A stretch of 64,000 bases of DNA from Anodontia alba (GCA_964016985.1 OZ024830.1:63194550-63258549); one strand, 5' to 3'. Positions 12,279 through 23,522 are shown, numbered from the stretch's first letter. Notes: generated from the letters alone by a model not told the origin. A program made the numbers and translations.

Positions 12279-12490
12279 TTAACCCTTTCATCTCTGAAGA
12301 TCAATACAGATACCTTAGCAAATAGTGCAGTTCAGATGAGACAGCTCATAATGAGTCATCTCATCACGATCTACACTGTTTGCCATTCTGTTTTAAATTT
12401 TAGACTGAAACCCCTATTTGCATCAGTGGACATGTCAAGATTCAATGATGGAAGAGTCCACTTCAGAAACTCAGGGTTGAAAGGGTTAAT
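12279..12490. mobile_element. MITE, AACCCTTTCATC family
   Basis: AACCCTTTCATCTCTGAAG and CTTCAGAAACTCAGGGTTGA with AAAGGGTTAA form inverted ends. The centre holds GAGATGAGTCATCTC-like arms. Decayed ends of the same type appear near 9392 and 36566. Confidence 0.65.
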
Positions 12491-12569
12491 GAGAGTTTTC
12501 CAATTTACTTCGAAATGAGCAGCGTAGATATGGGTAGCTGAAGCATTTGAGACAAAACCCCAGTTGTGT

Positions 12570-12720
12570 CACATAGCTACAGATAAGAGGGGGTATCCAC
12601 ATAATGATGAAAACATATGTTGTGGGTACTCATTAGAAGTGCCTGTTTTCGCTGAGAAATAAGAAAGATACCAGCATTTTTCAGACGAAAAAGCACCTTA
12701 TCTGTTGTTAGGGTGTCAGT
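12570..12720. mobile_element. MITE fragment, 'ACATATGTTGTGG' family
   Basis: Starts at TAGCTACAGATAAGAGGGGG and holds one arm, AACATATGTTGTGGGTACTC ATTAGAAGTGCC. The opposite arm is partly deleted. Confidence 0.5.
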
Positions 12721-13057
12721 TATGGTCCTAGAAACTATGCTTCTGATCACCTACCATAATTTACTCTAAACATTGGGACATTCTAACTCCTTACCATACT
12801 TTTCCTAAAATTTCAGGAAGTCCAATATTGGGACATTTTAACTCCTTACCATACTTGTCCTAAAATTTCAGGAAGTCCACTTTACTACCTGTTTATGTAT
12901 CAGACAAACTACTGGATGAGGGGCAAACAGAGTGGATCCTGATCAGACACCATGTTCTGAGGCATCTGATCTAAGTCTACACCATTTGCACAGGCCTGTC
13001 TGTCCCGATGCGTAGAGTTAATACGGTGGTTTTATTGGATACAGTACATGGTATCAA

Positions 13058-13250
13058 CATAGCTCCAGATAAGGCGCTTTTTTCATCCAAAAAGTATTGA
13101 CAGTTTTCATATTTCTCAACAAAAACATATGTTGTGGGTACTCATTAGAAGCGCCCTGCTGAGGCACTTCTAATGAGTACTCACAACATATGTTTTTGTC
13201 AAGAAATAAGAAAAATATTAAGTGGTTACCCCTCATTATCTATAGCTAAG
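13058..13250. mobile_element. MITE, 'ACATATGTTGTGGGTACTC' family, well preserved
   Basis: Near-perfect palindrome: AGCTCCAGATAA at the left and TTATCTATAGCT at the right, with arms AAAACATATGTTGTGGGTAC and GTACTCACAACATATGTTTT meeting at GCGCCCTGCTGAGGCAC. It is the best reference copy in the window. Intron 5. Confidence 0.8.
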
Positions 13251-13368
13251 ATCAACAAACAATTATTTCCATAATTTCACGGCATGGAAATATAGGATGA
13301 TCTGATCAAGAATGCTTCATATGAGAAAGCCTGATTGTTTTGCTACAACCTTGGAGCTGCAATATAAG

Positions 13369-13578
13369 AAAACATACCTTCTAAACCATGCACCCAACAA
13401 AGACTCTTATCAGCCTGCACATCTACACAGTCTGATCAGAGTCTTCATTATCTGCATGAAGAAACTTTGCATCCAAGACTATCCAAAATGCACTCAGTGA
13501 AGATTCTGATCAGATCGTGTGAATGCGCAAGCTGATGTGAATCTTTGCTAGGCTCACATGTCAGAAGGTATGTTTTCT
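13369..13578. mobile_element. MITE, 'GCAAAGACTCAGATCAGCCTG' family, next to exon 5
   Basis: The ends GAAAACATACCTTCT and AGAAGGTATGTTTTC are perfect inverted repeats. Inside are ACAAAGACTCTTATCAGCCT and its counterpart ending GATGTGAATCTTTGCT. The right end is 25 bp from the exon 5 donor. Related copies at 34337, 44334, 46436 and 54427. Confidence 0.75.
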
Positions 13579-13603
13579 GCTGTTGCAGGTCATTTAGTCT
13601 TAC

Positions 13604-13712
13604 CTTGGAGAAGTGAAGTATCAACAGCAACATTCTCCGGATATTCCACCTCATAGGAAGATAAGGGAAACCTAGGCTCTGCCTCATTGTAGTCAGTCAC
13701 TGTTATAGTTAG
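13604..13712 (-). CDS. Cadherin gene, coding exon 5
   Basis: A 109-nt exon found by following the frame rather than as a long open frame. The acceptor CTTGCAG|CTA is phase 0 and gives EVP-LTITVTDYNEAEPRF, the end of the third mature EC repeat with a partly conserved linker (DYNE in place of DxND). The fourth repeat starts SSYEVEYPENV with the usual xEN calcium glutamate. The donor is CTCCAAG|GTAAGA, phase 1. Residues about 572-607. Confidence 0.9.
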
Positions 13713-13989
13713 CTGCAAGATACAAAACAATCACTACAAAACTGTTGTAGGTTCTTGTGACTTTTAACTCAGAGAATAATAACTTCAATGCTATAACCAT
13801 TCAATGTCAGGCTTAATGTTTGTTTTTTTTCTGAGTTTCATAAGATGCTTTATTTTGTCAATCTAAACTATTCCTGAGAAGGTTTTACATCAGTATCAAC
13901 AATGTTTCAGGTGGTAGTAGTGTCTGTGTGCGATGAGTGAAGTAATTTCCTTTTATAGTCCTGCCTCACTGCAGAAACAGACCCAAGAG

Positions 13990-14368
13990 ACACTACATAA
14001 TTGCTTGTTACTCACTGAGACCAACTTACATAATTGCTTGTTAATCACTGAGACCAACTTACATAATTGCTTGTTACTCACTGAGACCAATTTACATAAT
14101 TGCCTGTTACTCACTGAGACCAACTTACATAATTGCTTGTTACTCACTGAGACTAATTTACATAATTGCTTGTTACTCACTGAGACCAACTTACATAATT
14201 GCTTGTTACTCACTGTGACCAATTTACATAATTGCTTGTTACTCACTGAGACCAATTTACATAATTGCTTGTTACTCACTGAGACCAATTTACATAATTG
14301 CTTGTTACTCACTGAGACCAACTTACATAATTAGCTGTTATGCGCTGAGATCAGCTTACATAATTAGC
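13990..14368. repeat. 33-bp tandem repeat, about 11 units
   Basis: Unit TTGCTTGTTACTCACTGAGA followed by CCAACTTACATAA. Because 33 is a multiple of three, both strands stay open (NLHNCLLLTET on plus, SVSNKQLCKLV on minus). There are no splice-site, domain or codon signs of a gene. Intron 4. Confidence 0.92.
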
Positions 14369-14444
14369 TGTAGCTGTGGAAATAGAGTTCCACTCAAAGC
14401 TGTTAGGGGGATTGAGGGATTTTGCACTTTTTTTTATTTAATCG

Positions 14445-14680
14445 TTAAAGCGCCAGTCACAACTATTGTCGTCTGCTTTGTTGTCTGCTTGTGATTTCAA
14501 AAGTCATTTTTGCAAACAGCGTGGACCCAGATCAGACTGCTCCTTTAGGAGCAGAGCAGTCTGATCAGGGTCCACACTGTTTGCCTGTATGCAAAAATAT
14601 TTTTTAAAAAGTCTGCAAGAATATTCAGCAGATGACATAAACAGACGACATTTTCAGATGCAGTTTTTCTTGGCGCTTTA
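14445..14680. mobile_element. MITE, AAGCGCC-ended palindrome
   Basis: AAAGCGCCAGTC and the inverted TTGGCGCTTTA bound nested arms GTCGTCTG/CAGACGAC and GCAAACAGCGTGGACCCAGA with its complement GGGTCCACACTGTTTGC. Hairpin centre CTCCTTTAGGAG. Confidence 0.7.
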
Positions 14681-15369
14681 TTTAATACTCCTCACAGATA
14701 CAGACTCAGATTGTGGGTACTCATCACTGAGGTGATCAAACCAAGTCTGCTATTTTCTGTTTTTATTTTTTTTTTCTGTATGTCCTTACCTGTGCTTCAG
14801 AATAGTTTTTGATCATTGTCCTTACCTGTGCTTCAATATAGTTTGTGATCATAGCACCTGTTTTAAGTATTTATGAAAAGGTCATAAAACATTCCTCTCA
14901 GACCTAAGTACCAAGTACTTTAATATTGCACTGGTACTATTTAATTTTCTGGTCCTTTGGGTCTGTTGGGATCACACACTATATGTGAAACAAAAAGAGT
15001 TCTGTTCAAAGCAGCTAGAAGGCATGAGGGATATTGCATTTTTTTTAAATTTCTATAAATAATTCTGCATTTTCCTTACCATACTATTTTGCATGGTTTG
15101 CACCATTTTTCAGTGAAAGTGACCCATAAAAATCAAGTGAGACAGCAATGTCTCATTAATAGCATTTTCATTATTTCTGTTTTGGTTAAAGTCATTCAAC
15201 TGGATCCAATATGCCTTTTACCTCTATCAGAATATATTCCATTGACACTTTAATTTCTTGCATGTCTGAGGTAAAGATTAAGCACAGACTGTGTATGTTT
15301 TCTATAGTGAAGAAACAAGAAATGTCAATCAGCAGTGCTTATTTGATATATCCCCTGCTCAGAAACCAA

Positions 15370-15495
15370 AATGTAATGGCTGGACAGAGAGACAGAAGGA
15401 TGGATTGTCATATGGACAGACAACATGAAAACAGTATACCCCACCAACACACACACCGTTTGCGGTGGGGTGGGGGGTGTGGGTATAAACAGCTT
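15370..15495. repeat. Possible 3' end of another microsatellite-bearing element
   Basis: A degenerate GGACAGAGAGACAGA run followed by CCCCACC...GGTGGGG hairpin. The order (ACRG microsatellite, then terminal hairpin) is like the elements at 23523 and 40535, but ends and copies were not found. Confidence 0.35.
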
Positions 15496-16059
15496 TCATT
15501 GATAGATGACACGCAATGAATAGACAAACAGGCTAATGAATAGTCTATGCAAAATCTGTAGGGCCACCAGACATGTCAGACAAAAAAAAATTTTGTTTGG
15601 TCTGACAAAAATTCTAAGAATTTCAAGTACATCTGTGTAACTGATGTCAGGCAGACTTTGAAAGTTTTTATGCATTCTGTAACCATTGGAACTGGCCGTA
15701 ACTACTTCAGAATGTCCTCCTTTTGCCAGTCTTCATTTTTCCATAAAAACATGTGTTTCTTAAATGATGTACTGCATACCACGTGCTAGCATGGAGCAAT
15801 TAACTTATTATTAGGCCTGAGGAAATGTCTTGGCCTACCCTGTAGGAAGTCCTTTGGCTATACGTATGAAAACTCTTAATTATAATCATATAGTACAATT
15901 GAACAGTTAATCTGGTATGCAGCAGTCAAATGTCCCAAAAATCGCAAAACATCCCCAAGAACCTGAAAAGGATCCTATTTTAAAATGTTTTAAGGAAAAT
16001 GCTGATTAACTGTAGGTTTTGTAGTCCTGGTACTCACACCATCTTACATAACCATGGCT

Positions 16060-16190
16060 CCAGATTAGCTTTTTTTTTTCAGCCTAAAACTATTAATATT
16101 TAATTTTCCAGGAAACCATTTACTGTGAGTACCCTAGTGGAATAAGAAAAAATGTTCATCTTGATATACCTCTTATCTAGAGCTATGCAT
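16060..16190. mobile_element. MITE fragment, 'AGCTCCAGAT' family
   Basis: Starts at GGCTCCAGATTAGC and ends CTTATCTAGAGCTATGC, with a short inverted middle. An internally deleted member of the family described at 13058. Confidence 0.45.
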
Positions 16191-16220
16191 AATGACTGAA
16201 TGCTGGTTATTTAACCTTAA

Positions 16221-16405
16221 CCCTTCTCCAGGCTAATTCAGCAGACAACAAATTGGTGATACTTTTCTTATTTTCCCAGAAAACAGGATTTGACATTTCA
16301 TGTAAATTGTCTCCATTGGAGACAATTTACATGAAATGTCAAATCTTGTTTTCTGGGAAAAATTTTTGAAAATGGTGTCTGCTGAAAATTTTACCCAGAG
16401 TGCTG
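16221..16405. mobile_element. MITE, 'AATTCAGCAGACGACAAATTG' family, next to exon 4
   Basis: Near-perfect palindrome: TTGACATTTCATGTAAATTG TCTCC meets its complement at the centre, with AATTCAGCAGACAAC and GTCTGCTGAAAATTT further out. The right end lies about 24 bp from the exon 4 donor. Related copies at 32388, 34603, 43157, 46058 and 48768. Confidence 0.75.
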
Positions 16406-16428
16406 AGTGTCAATTAGTGGCTACTCAC

Positions 16429-16648
16429 CGGGACCTCACTTATTGAATTAGTGGAAGTTTCTGTAGCTCTGATGTATAAATTAAAATCCCTCTGGTAAGG
16501 ATTTTCATAATCCATGACTTGAGTGACACGAATATGTCTGTCTTGATCTATGATGAACGGTGTGGATTCTTGACTTTGGCTATCCAGAATATGGAAAGTA
16601 AGCGGACTGCCTTGGAAACTGACGGCTCCTATTGGCACTGTTGTGATC
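16429..16648 (-). CDS. Cadherin gene, coding exon 4
   Basis: The acceptor TTTAAAG|G joins in phase 2 (AA plus G gives Lys), reading VDQKITTVPIGAVSF. The exon carries most of the third mature EC repeat. PFIIDQDRHIRVTQVMDYE matches the F-x-ID-x...LDYE core, and FNLYIRATE the following strand. The donor is GTCCCG|GTGAGT, phase 0. A palindromic MITE ends about 24 bp into the following intron. Residues about 498-571. Confidence 0.92.
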
Positions 16649-16744
16649 CTTTAAAGGAAAACAAATTTAAAATAATAAACATAGCAGAAAATAAAACATC
16701 AGGGCCATGATGGCCTTGGATCCCTCACCTGACTGTTATTGTAC

Positions 16745-18365
16745 AAATGAAATGATAAGTAATATAAGGTGGAGTGGAGGGTTTGAGCAATTTTGGTAGA
16801 TGGTGACCCAAGGAACATTTCTGTGAAATTATCTAAAATCAGTCTAGCTGTTTAGAAGAAGTCGTTATAAGGTTTGCTTATTTTAAGCTCTGGCAGCCAT
16901 CATGTTCAGTGAAGCAAACGATTTTTAACAATTTAGTTAGAGGGTTACCCATGGAATATTCCTGTGAATTATTTCCAAGTCTAGCCTTTCAGAGAATGTC
17001 ATTTAAATGTTTTTCTGTTTAAGCTCTTGCGGCAGTCATTTCAAAATCAATCCAACCATTTAGGAGGAGAAGTCGTTTAAAAGTTTTTTTCTATTTTTAG
17101 CACTAACACCCACCTTGTGTAGCAGAGTGGAATGGTTTGAACAATTTTGGAAGTAAGATTCCTGTGAAATTATTTCAAAATCCATCCATCTGTTTAGGAG
17201 GTCATTAAAAGGTTTTTCTATTTCTGCAATGGTGGCCATCTTGTTCAGCAGAGTGGAATTTTGGTAGAGGGTCACCTAAGGAACATTCCTGTGAAATTAT
17301 TTCAAAATCCATCCACCCATTTAGGAGGAAAAGTTGTTGAAGGGGTTTTCTATTTTTAGCTCTTGTGGTCCTCTTGTTTAAAAGAGTGAAACAGTTTGAG
17401 CAATTTTGGTTGAGAGTGACCTAAGAAACATTCCTGTGAAATTATTTCAAAATCAATCTACCGTATTAGGAGAAGTCGATTAAAGAGTTTTCTATTTTTA
17501 GCTCTGGTGGCCTTCTTGTTCATCAAGGAAATGTTTGAGCAATTTTGGTAGAGGGTCATGCCCATGAACATTTTTGTGAAATTGTTTTGAAATCATGCCA
17601 TTAGCCTAGTAGGAGATGTCATTTAAAGGTTTTTCTATCTTTAGCTCTGGTGGCCATTTTGTTCAGTGAAGCAGAGCCATTTCCACAACTTTAGTAGAGG
17701 GTCACCTAAGGAACATTATTGAAAAATTACTTTGAAATCAGGCCACGGGCCTAGGAGGAGATGTTCTTAAAGGTTTTTTTTTTGTTTTTTTTTTTTCTAT
17801 TTTTAACTCTGGCTGCCATTTTGTTGTGCTGAGCAGAATCATTTTAGCAATTTCGGTAGAAGGTCACCAAGAAACATTTTTGAGAAATTATTTTGAAATT
17901 AGGTCACTGGCCTAGGAGGAGATGTCATTTTACTATATTTAGTGCTGGTGTCCAATTTGTTCAGGGGATTGGAACTATTTAAGCTATTTGGGTAGAGGGT
18001 CATTCAAGGAACATTTCTGTGAAATTATTTTGAAATCAGGCCAATGCAGGAGATGTTGAAATCAGGAGGAGATGTCTTTTTAAGTTGTTTTTTTCTAATT
18101 TCAGCTGTGGTGGCCATCTTGTTCAGTGGAGGGGACTGGTTTTAGCAATTTTGGTAGAGGGTCATTCAAGGAACATTTCTGTGAAATTATTTTGAAATCA
18201 GCCATTGGCCCAGGAGGAGATGTTATTTAAAGTTGTTTTTTTTTTTCTATTTTAAGCTCTGGCAGCCATCTTGTTTAGTGGAGCAGAACAGTTGGAGCAA
18301 TTTTGGTAAAGGGTCACCCTGGGAACATTTCTGTGAAATCATTTTGAAATTGGCCCAAACAACAG
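16745..18365. repeat. Tandem array, about 140-150-bp unit, TGGCCATCTTGTTCAG-containing
   Basis: About eleven degenerate units, each with AATTTTGGTAGAGGGTCACC, GGAACATTCCTGTGAAATTA and TTTTTAGCTCTGGTGGCCAT. It resembles the pearl/Helentron cores elsewhere, but no terminal hairpin is visible. Intron 3. Confidence 0.75.
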
Positions 18366-18646
18366 TTCTTCCTAAATTTTATTTAGGCCAGCTAAAAATA
18401 CATGTTTTTAGGTTAGAATTAGGTTAAAGCCTAAGTTCTTGCCTAAAATTACTTCTCCACAGAAACAAGTTGAGTTTATTCATTAGAATCCCCAAACTCT
18501 GAAAGGATTGCAATAAGTAGCTCAAACATATGCTTTTGTGGAAGAATAAGAAAAATATTTATTTTGATATTCTCCTTATTTGGACAGCTGAAAATATCAA
18601 CTGACTGATCTCGAGAATCACAAACTTATCTAGAGTTAGGCCTTAC

Positions 18647-18899
18647 TTTTGGTCCACATTATTCATCTCCTGAAATGTCACAGAATAGCTCTGTTCCATA
18701 AATTGAGGTGGACGCTCTCCTGCTTTGATCCTAACAATAGCACTTGCTCTCTGCATAAGTCCCTGGGGAGCATTTTGATCAGTTGCCAATACTTGAAGGT
18801 TGTACTCCTCATCTGCTGTAAGTGGGCTTCCAGTGGTTCGAACTTCAGCTTTGTCACTTCCAACCATTGTCACAATGAACAACTGCCCCTGATCTTGTG
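18647..18899 (-). CDS. Cadherin gene, coding exon 3
   Basis: The acceptor CATCTCAACAG|CA joins in phase 1 (A plus CA gives Thr) and creates the N-glycosylation sequon NLT at the junction. The exon completes the second mature EC repeat: SPLTADEEYNLQVLATDQNA is the usual late-strand pattern. The linker to the next repeat reads RIKAGERPPQF, so the acidic DxND calcium motif is missing although the PPQF end is kept. The third repeat begins MEQSYSVTFQE. The donor is CCAAAA|GTAAGG, phase 2. Residues about 414-497. Confidence 0.92.
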
Positions 18900-19339
18900 C
18901 TGTTGAGATGAAAATCAGAAAATTAAAAATTCTATACCACTAGAGAAAAGGGCTATTCAGATCAGTATTTTTTTTGCTGTTCCATGAAAATATACTGTAT
19001 ATACTGAGCAAACTGCAGAGCCAAATCAGGTGCCCCAACATGCTGTGTCTAATTAGGGTCTGCCACTCATCCAGCACTTTTTATTGCATCCTGAAGTAGA
19101 CAAGTGGATGTGTTGAAATTTCAGGATGTCTGTAAGAAGTGAAAATGTCTGAATATTTACAGCAAACATGGTATGAGTTCTCATCAGAATCACACTGCTG
19201 AGTGCTGAGACAATTCTAAAAACATGTATAACAAATAGTGAACAAAGCTATGGAAACTTTAAGTTGCCATACTGACAAAAGCACTTGAGCAACAGCAATA
19301 AAAAACAACTTTTGTAGAAGCATATGTTATGAATATTTC

Positions 19340-19798
19340 ACTTCATCCCTCTGTTGGCTTTTGAGGAGAAGATTTTATAAATATTTTTTTGCAAATTTAA
19401 TGTTTTGGTTGCCATGGCAACAGACCAAATTCATCAGTCTGGACAAAATTCATTTGTAATGTAAAGGACTACTCAAGAAACATTTCTGTAAAACTTTTGT
19501 CAAAATATCTGCAGTGAGACAGTAATAAATTACAATTTTCCCATTATAAGTCAATGGCAACTATAAGTTACCATAGCAACCAGAGTTCTCATCTGTTTGA
19601 AACAAAAAAACACACAATAATTTGTTCACCCTGCCTACTACATAGATATTGTATGTGAAATATGGGAAGAAGCGGCTTCACGGCTTCATCTGTAAATGTT
19701 GATGTACGGGTGAACGAAGGACAACAGACTGACGGATGATGGACTCATGCCTATACTATAAGCTCACCTATCAATCTTACTGGCTCAGGTGAGCTAAT
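19340..19798 (+). mobile_element. Pearl/Helentron-like element, 3' portion
   Basis: Ends with a degenerate GAACGAAGGACAACAGACTG ACGGATGATGG microsatellite, then TGGCTCAGGTGAGCTAAT, the same 3' terminus as at 25335-25347. The 5' end is not recognisable. Confidence 0.6.
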
Positions 19799-19799
19799 A

Positions 19800-19960
19800 A
19801 TATGAAAAAGTTGCTTCAGGGGTCTTATTTCTCCATGAAAACATTTGTTGTTAGTACTCATTAGAAGCACCTTGCCAAGGAGTTTCTAATCAGTACCCAC
19901 AACACTTTATGGAGAAATAAAGAAATATCAACAGAATATACTTCTTGGATGAAAATAGCA
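19800..19960. mobile_element. MITE, 'GTACTCATTAGAAGCACC' family
   Basis: Arms TTATTTCTCCATGAAAACAT and the complementary TTATGGAGAAATAA meet at AGAAGCACCTTGCCAAGGAG. Same family as 13058. Confidence 0.65.
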
Positions 19961-20288
19961 TATATCGAGGGTTGAGTGCAAGACTGTAGTAACTCAAACA
20001 TATTTTTGAAACCCTTGTTTAGGGGCAACTTTGACCCCTTTGTAAACAATGCAAATGTAGGTGCCATTGCGCATACGAGCAATGACACCTAAATTTCCAT
20101 TGTTTACAGAAAGAAATGTTTTAATCTTCATAACACCTTCATAGTGAGGAGATTAAGTATTGGGAAAAACAACCATCTGACTTGCTACAGTCTTGCGATC
20201 AGCCCTTGATATGATCCTTTAGCTGGAGCTATGCACTCATTTCTTAAAACATTCCCTGTGCTTTAAGAATGAGATTGTTTATACTTAC

Positions 20289-20474
20289 TAAGATTTCCTT
20301 TAAGTTCCAGATTAGCACCTGCATCTGGATCCATAGCAGTGAGCGTGTAGACCAAGGTATTTGCAGGTGGAGTTGGGGAAACAACTGCCAGATACGGGAA
20401 TGGCTTGTTTGTAAAAACAGGCTTTTGATCATTGACATCACCAATATTGATCTGCACCTGGATATCCTTGACCA
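20289..20474 (-). CDS. Cadherin gene, coding exon 2
   Basis: The acceptor TTTCAG|TG restores frame with exon 1: G plus TG gives Val, reading RNDVVVKDIQVQINIGDVND. The exon finishes the first mature EC repeat with the canonical calcium linker DVNDQKPVF. It opens the second with LVYTLTAMDPDAGANLEL, containing a DxDxG-type motif. The donor is CTTA|GTAAGT, phase 1, and the length of 186 nt is a multiple of three. The exact fit of frame and domain across a 29.2-kb intron shows that no coding exon is needed between exons 1 and 2. Residues about 352-413. Confidence 0.92.
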
Positions 20475-20539
20475 CTGAAACAAACATTTACATTAACAAT
20501 CATGGATCTAAACAAGAAACATATCCAGATATGAATAGT

Positions 20540-20660
20540 TTTCTTTTTTCTCCATAAAAGCATAATTTATTATGTTGCGGGTACTCACTGAAAACATCCC
20601 ATTAAGGTGCTTCTAATGAGTAACAACACGTGCTTCCATTGAGAAATTAATTAACCCTTG
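20540..20660. mobile_element. MITE, 'GTACTCATTAGAAGCACC' family
   Basis: Palindrome TTTTCTCCATAAAAGCA...GTGCTTCCATTGAGAAATTA around a decayed centre. Confidence 0.55.
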
Positions 20661-20862
20661 TCCTGCTGAACCCGGATATACCCTGCCTTTGCAAACAGTA
20701 TAGATCAAGATCAGATGGCTTCTGAAGAAGCTAAGTGATCTGGATCTACACTGTTTGCTATTAAGTATGCGAATTTATAGCAACCATCTGGATGTAGTAA
20801 TCTGAATGGCTGAAAATTAGAAGTGGGCATGGCATTTTAATTTGTTCAGCAGGACAAGGGTT
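20652..20862. mobile_element. MITE, ACCCTTGTCCTGCTGAA-type (copy 3)
   Basis: Terminal inverted repeats TAACCCTTGTCCTGCTGAA and TTCAGCAGGACAAGGGTTA enclose the same central hairpin as the other two copies. It sits in intron 1, about 180 bp upstream of the exon 2 acceptor in transcript terms. Confidence 0.8.
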
Positions 20863-21069
20863 ACAAAAAACAAAAAAATTTATACTCAATGCTAGAAGAG
20901 TTTTTATATTTTTCTTTTATGTCCACGTAAACTAATGTTGTGGGTGCTTATCAGAAGCACTGAGAAGGAAAAAAAGGAAAGTTTTTACCCCTCTTATCTA
21001 GAACTATGATACTGCTAGGCTGACAAAAGCATCTCATCTACAAAAACTTCATGATGATGACTGGATCAG

Positions 21070-21240
21070 CACAGATAAGGGGGTAACCAATATAAACATC
21101 TTTTTCTTATTTCTCTATGACAACATATGATGTGGGAACTCATTAGAGGCATTTCTCTTCTGAAGAGATCCACAACATATGTTTTCAAAGAGAAATAAGA
21201 AAAAGAAAAAAAATAACAATACTTATCTGGAGCTAAGGAT
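21070..21240. mobile_element. MITE, 'ACATATGATGTGGGAACTC' family
   Basis: Starts CAGATAAGGGGGTAACCAAT; arms TATTTCTCTATGACAACATA and ATGTTTTCAAAGAGAAATAA; ends TTATCTGGAGCTA. Confidence 0.6.
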
Positions 21241-21399
21241 CAGTTTCATACATAATGGGGCTTTAACAAACAGCAAAGACCTTGATCAGTCTGTGCATTC
21301 CTACAGTCCACTGAAGGTATTCCCATATTACAAGATTTTACTGTCTTCAGAGCTAAACCAGGCAAACCTCAGTCCAAACCCATGAGCAGACTATACAAA

Positions 21400-21590
21400 G
21401 CTCAAGATAAGAGGGACTATCATGTAATTATTTTTCATATTTCTCTACAAAAACATATGTTATGGTACTCATTAGAAGTGCCTCACTGAGGTGTTTCTAA
21501 TGAGTATCACAACATCTGTTTTCATGGAGAAGTAACAAAATATCATTTTTTTATTTTTTTTTTTAATAAAAAGAGTTTTATCTGGAGCTA
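21400..21590. mobile_element. MITE, 'ACATATGTTATGGTACTC' family
   Basis: AGCTCAAGATAAGAGG at the left and TTATCTGGAGCTATGC at the right, with arms joined at AGAAGTGCCTCACTGAGGTG. Confidence 0.7.
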
Positions 21591-21599
21591 TGCATAGTG

Positions 21600-22355
21600 T
21601 ATGAAATCACTGTTATTAAATGGTATTAATTCTGAAGTATATTGGATGCATAACTTCATTATTTATATGGACCATTAAGACTGTTCAAACTGTACTTCAC
21701 TCAATCTGGTCCTAGTTTTCACTGATCAAATACAGAATTACTGAGCTGTCAACATCCGTCAGAAAGATGTTTTATGCTTGGCGTTTTATTCTAAATAAAA
21801 ATGTTTCATTCTGATTGACCATATATGTCAGAAACCATTTGTCTTTCTGGTTTCTTTTATTTGTTCTCAAGTATTTGCCATAAATTCAAATTTATGACCC
21901 AAATTGGTCTGACCTATGGCTATCTATGAAATTTCTATAATAAACTAGATTTTTGGAAATTTTTTAATACAAAATATTGCTTTGCTTTTTTATACTGATT
22001 TTGAACTATAGACCTTTTTAATGTTGTTGTTTTCATCCATGCTACTGACCACGTGGTTACCATGTTATGTCACGTGACCAATATTTGTGGTTGGCGCAAA
22101 CATTTCTGGTTACATTGATACCAATTGATTCAAGCCAAATTTTATCTGGATAATAAGTTCCTTTTAGTTTATATTCACTCTTAAATTTTATCTTGTGTTT
22201 GAAAAAAAAAAACAGCTTTAAGCAGCAATTTGACTGCTTTTTCTAAGATAAACACACCTATTTTAATGATATTTTTCCGATATCATTAAGAAAACATGCC
22301 TATTCAAATATATTGAAAATTTCACCACCAAAAAATGAAATTTTTCATGTAAAAT
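21600..22355. other. Intronic stretch without recognised feature
   Basis: AT-rich sequence of intron 1. I see no exon, RNA gene or clear repeat. Confidence 0.4.
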
Positions 22356-22359
22356 GTCT

Positions 22360-22475
22360 GATATTTTTCATATTTCTGCTCAAAACATAGATTGTGGGTA
22401 CTCTTTAGAACCACCTCAGTGATGAGTACCCACAATCTATGTTTTTGAGCAGAAATAAGAAAAATAATGTATACC
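22360..22475. mobile_element. MITE, short near-perfect hairpin
   Basis: TTTTTCATATTTCTGCTCAA plus AACATAGATTGTGGGTACTC is mirrored by GAGTACCCACAATCTATGTT and TTTGAGCAGAAATAAG. The loop is about 20 bp. Confidence 0.75.
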
Positions 22476-22479
22476 CCTG

Positions 22480-23520
22480 TAAACCCCAGTTTTACTATAT
22501 AAAAATGGGGTTTAAGGGGGTCAAAATTATATAGGTATGTTTTCGTGATGTCAACAGGAACCCATGCAACCGTAATATTGCTTTATGGTGACCATTTAAT
22601 GCCTAGTTTTAGCAAGTGACTAGTACAAATATGTGTTAATATTTGTCGTTATAAAATTTAAATGATCAATGGATGAAAATCTATTCTGAAAAGAAACTTT
22701 TGACGAATAAAGCTGCTTAATTTTTCTGGAAAAACACTTGCAATTTCACTGTTGGGTAAACAGAAACAGCAACTTTCTGCCAGCCATTACCAAAACGAGG
22801 TTAGAAAATAGTCTCCGTTAATGAATGAGAGGTTACAAATGACCTTATTGTGTAACATAGTATTTAAATTGGTCTACTGATGTTCCATAACCCTGTCATG
22901 AAAATTTCAGAAATTTTTAACAAGTGAAACTTGTTGAAAACCTACCAACTAACTACCATATCCATTTTTGCATGATGTGCAGCCATTCCAATGGGAAAAA
23001 CTGAAAGTTTTGATTTAAAAAAAAACAAAAAAAAAAACAGTGATTTGGCCAGATAAATTATGTAATTATTAAATCTCATCCAGATTTTAGAAAAAAAAAA
23101 TGGAGTGGGTGTGTGGATTTTATTTTTTATTCCTGGGCCATCCAGTGAAGAGGTAAACACAGCAAAACAAGAAAACTATACCACTTACTATCATGTGCGT
23201 ACAGAAGAAAATCTTAATACTCTTTTCATAACCAATAATTCATTTGTGATTCTTAAAAATGTTATAAAATCTGTTTTCAGCAAAAGTCCAACTATCTCTG
23301 AAAAAGCTTTCCAACCTTTTTTTTTTCAGATTTTTATAGGGGTGGGTGAGGGGGGGACTCTAATAATTAATTTTCTCTGGCCATGCAATAAAACTTCGTT
23401 TTGGTGCATTTATATGACTGTTGTTACAACAAAAGGTTTTACATTTAATCACACTAGTTCCATAAATCATGACAGAACTTTGCAGATTTTCTTCTTCTGA
23501 GTAAAGTGCCAAGCAAAAAA
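22480..23520. other. Intronic stretch without recognised feature
   Basis: AT-rich with poly-A/T runs. One open frame of about 130 codons (23105-23500) lacks domain or splice support. Nothing convincing. Confidence 0.4.
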
Positions 23521-23522
23521 AA

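Noticed and set aside
13990..14368. CRISPR-like array
   Set aside because: Units are directly adjacent without unique spacers, and the genome is eukaryotic.
23105..23500. 131-codon open frame in intron 1
   Set aside because: No recognisable domain, poly-A/T rich, on the strand opposite to the gene; most likely chance.
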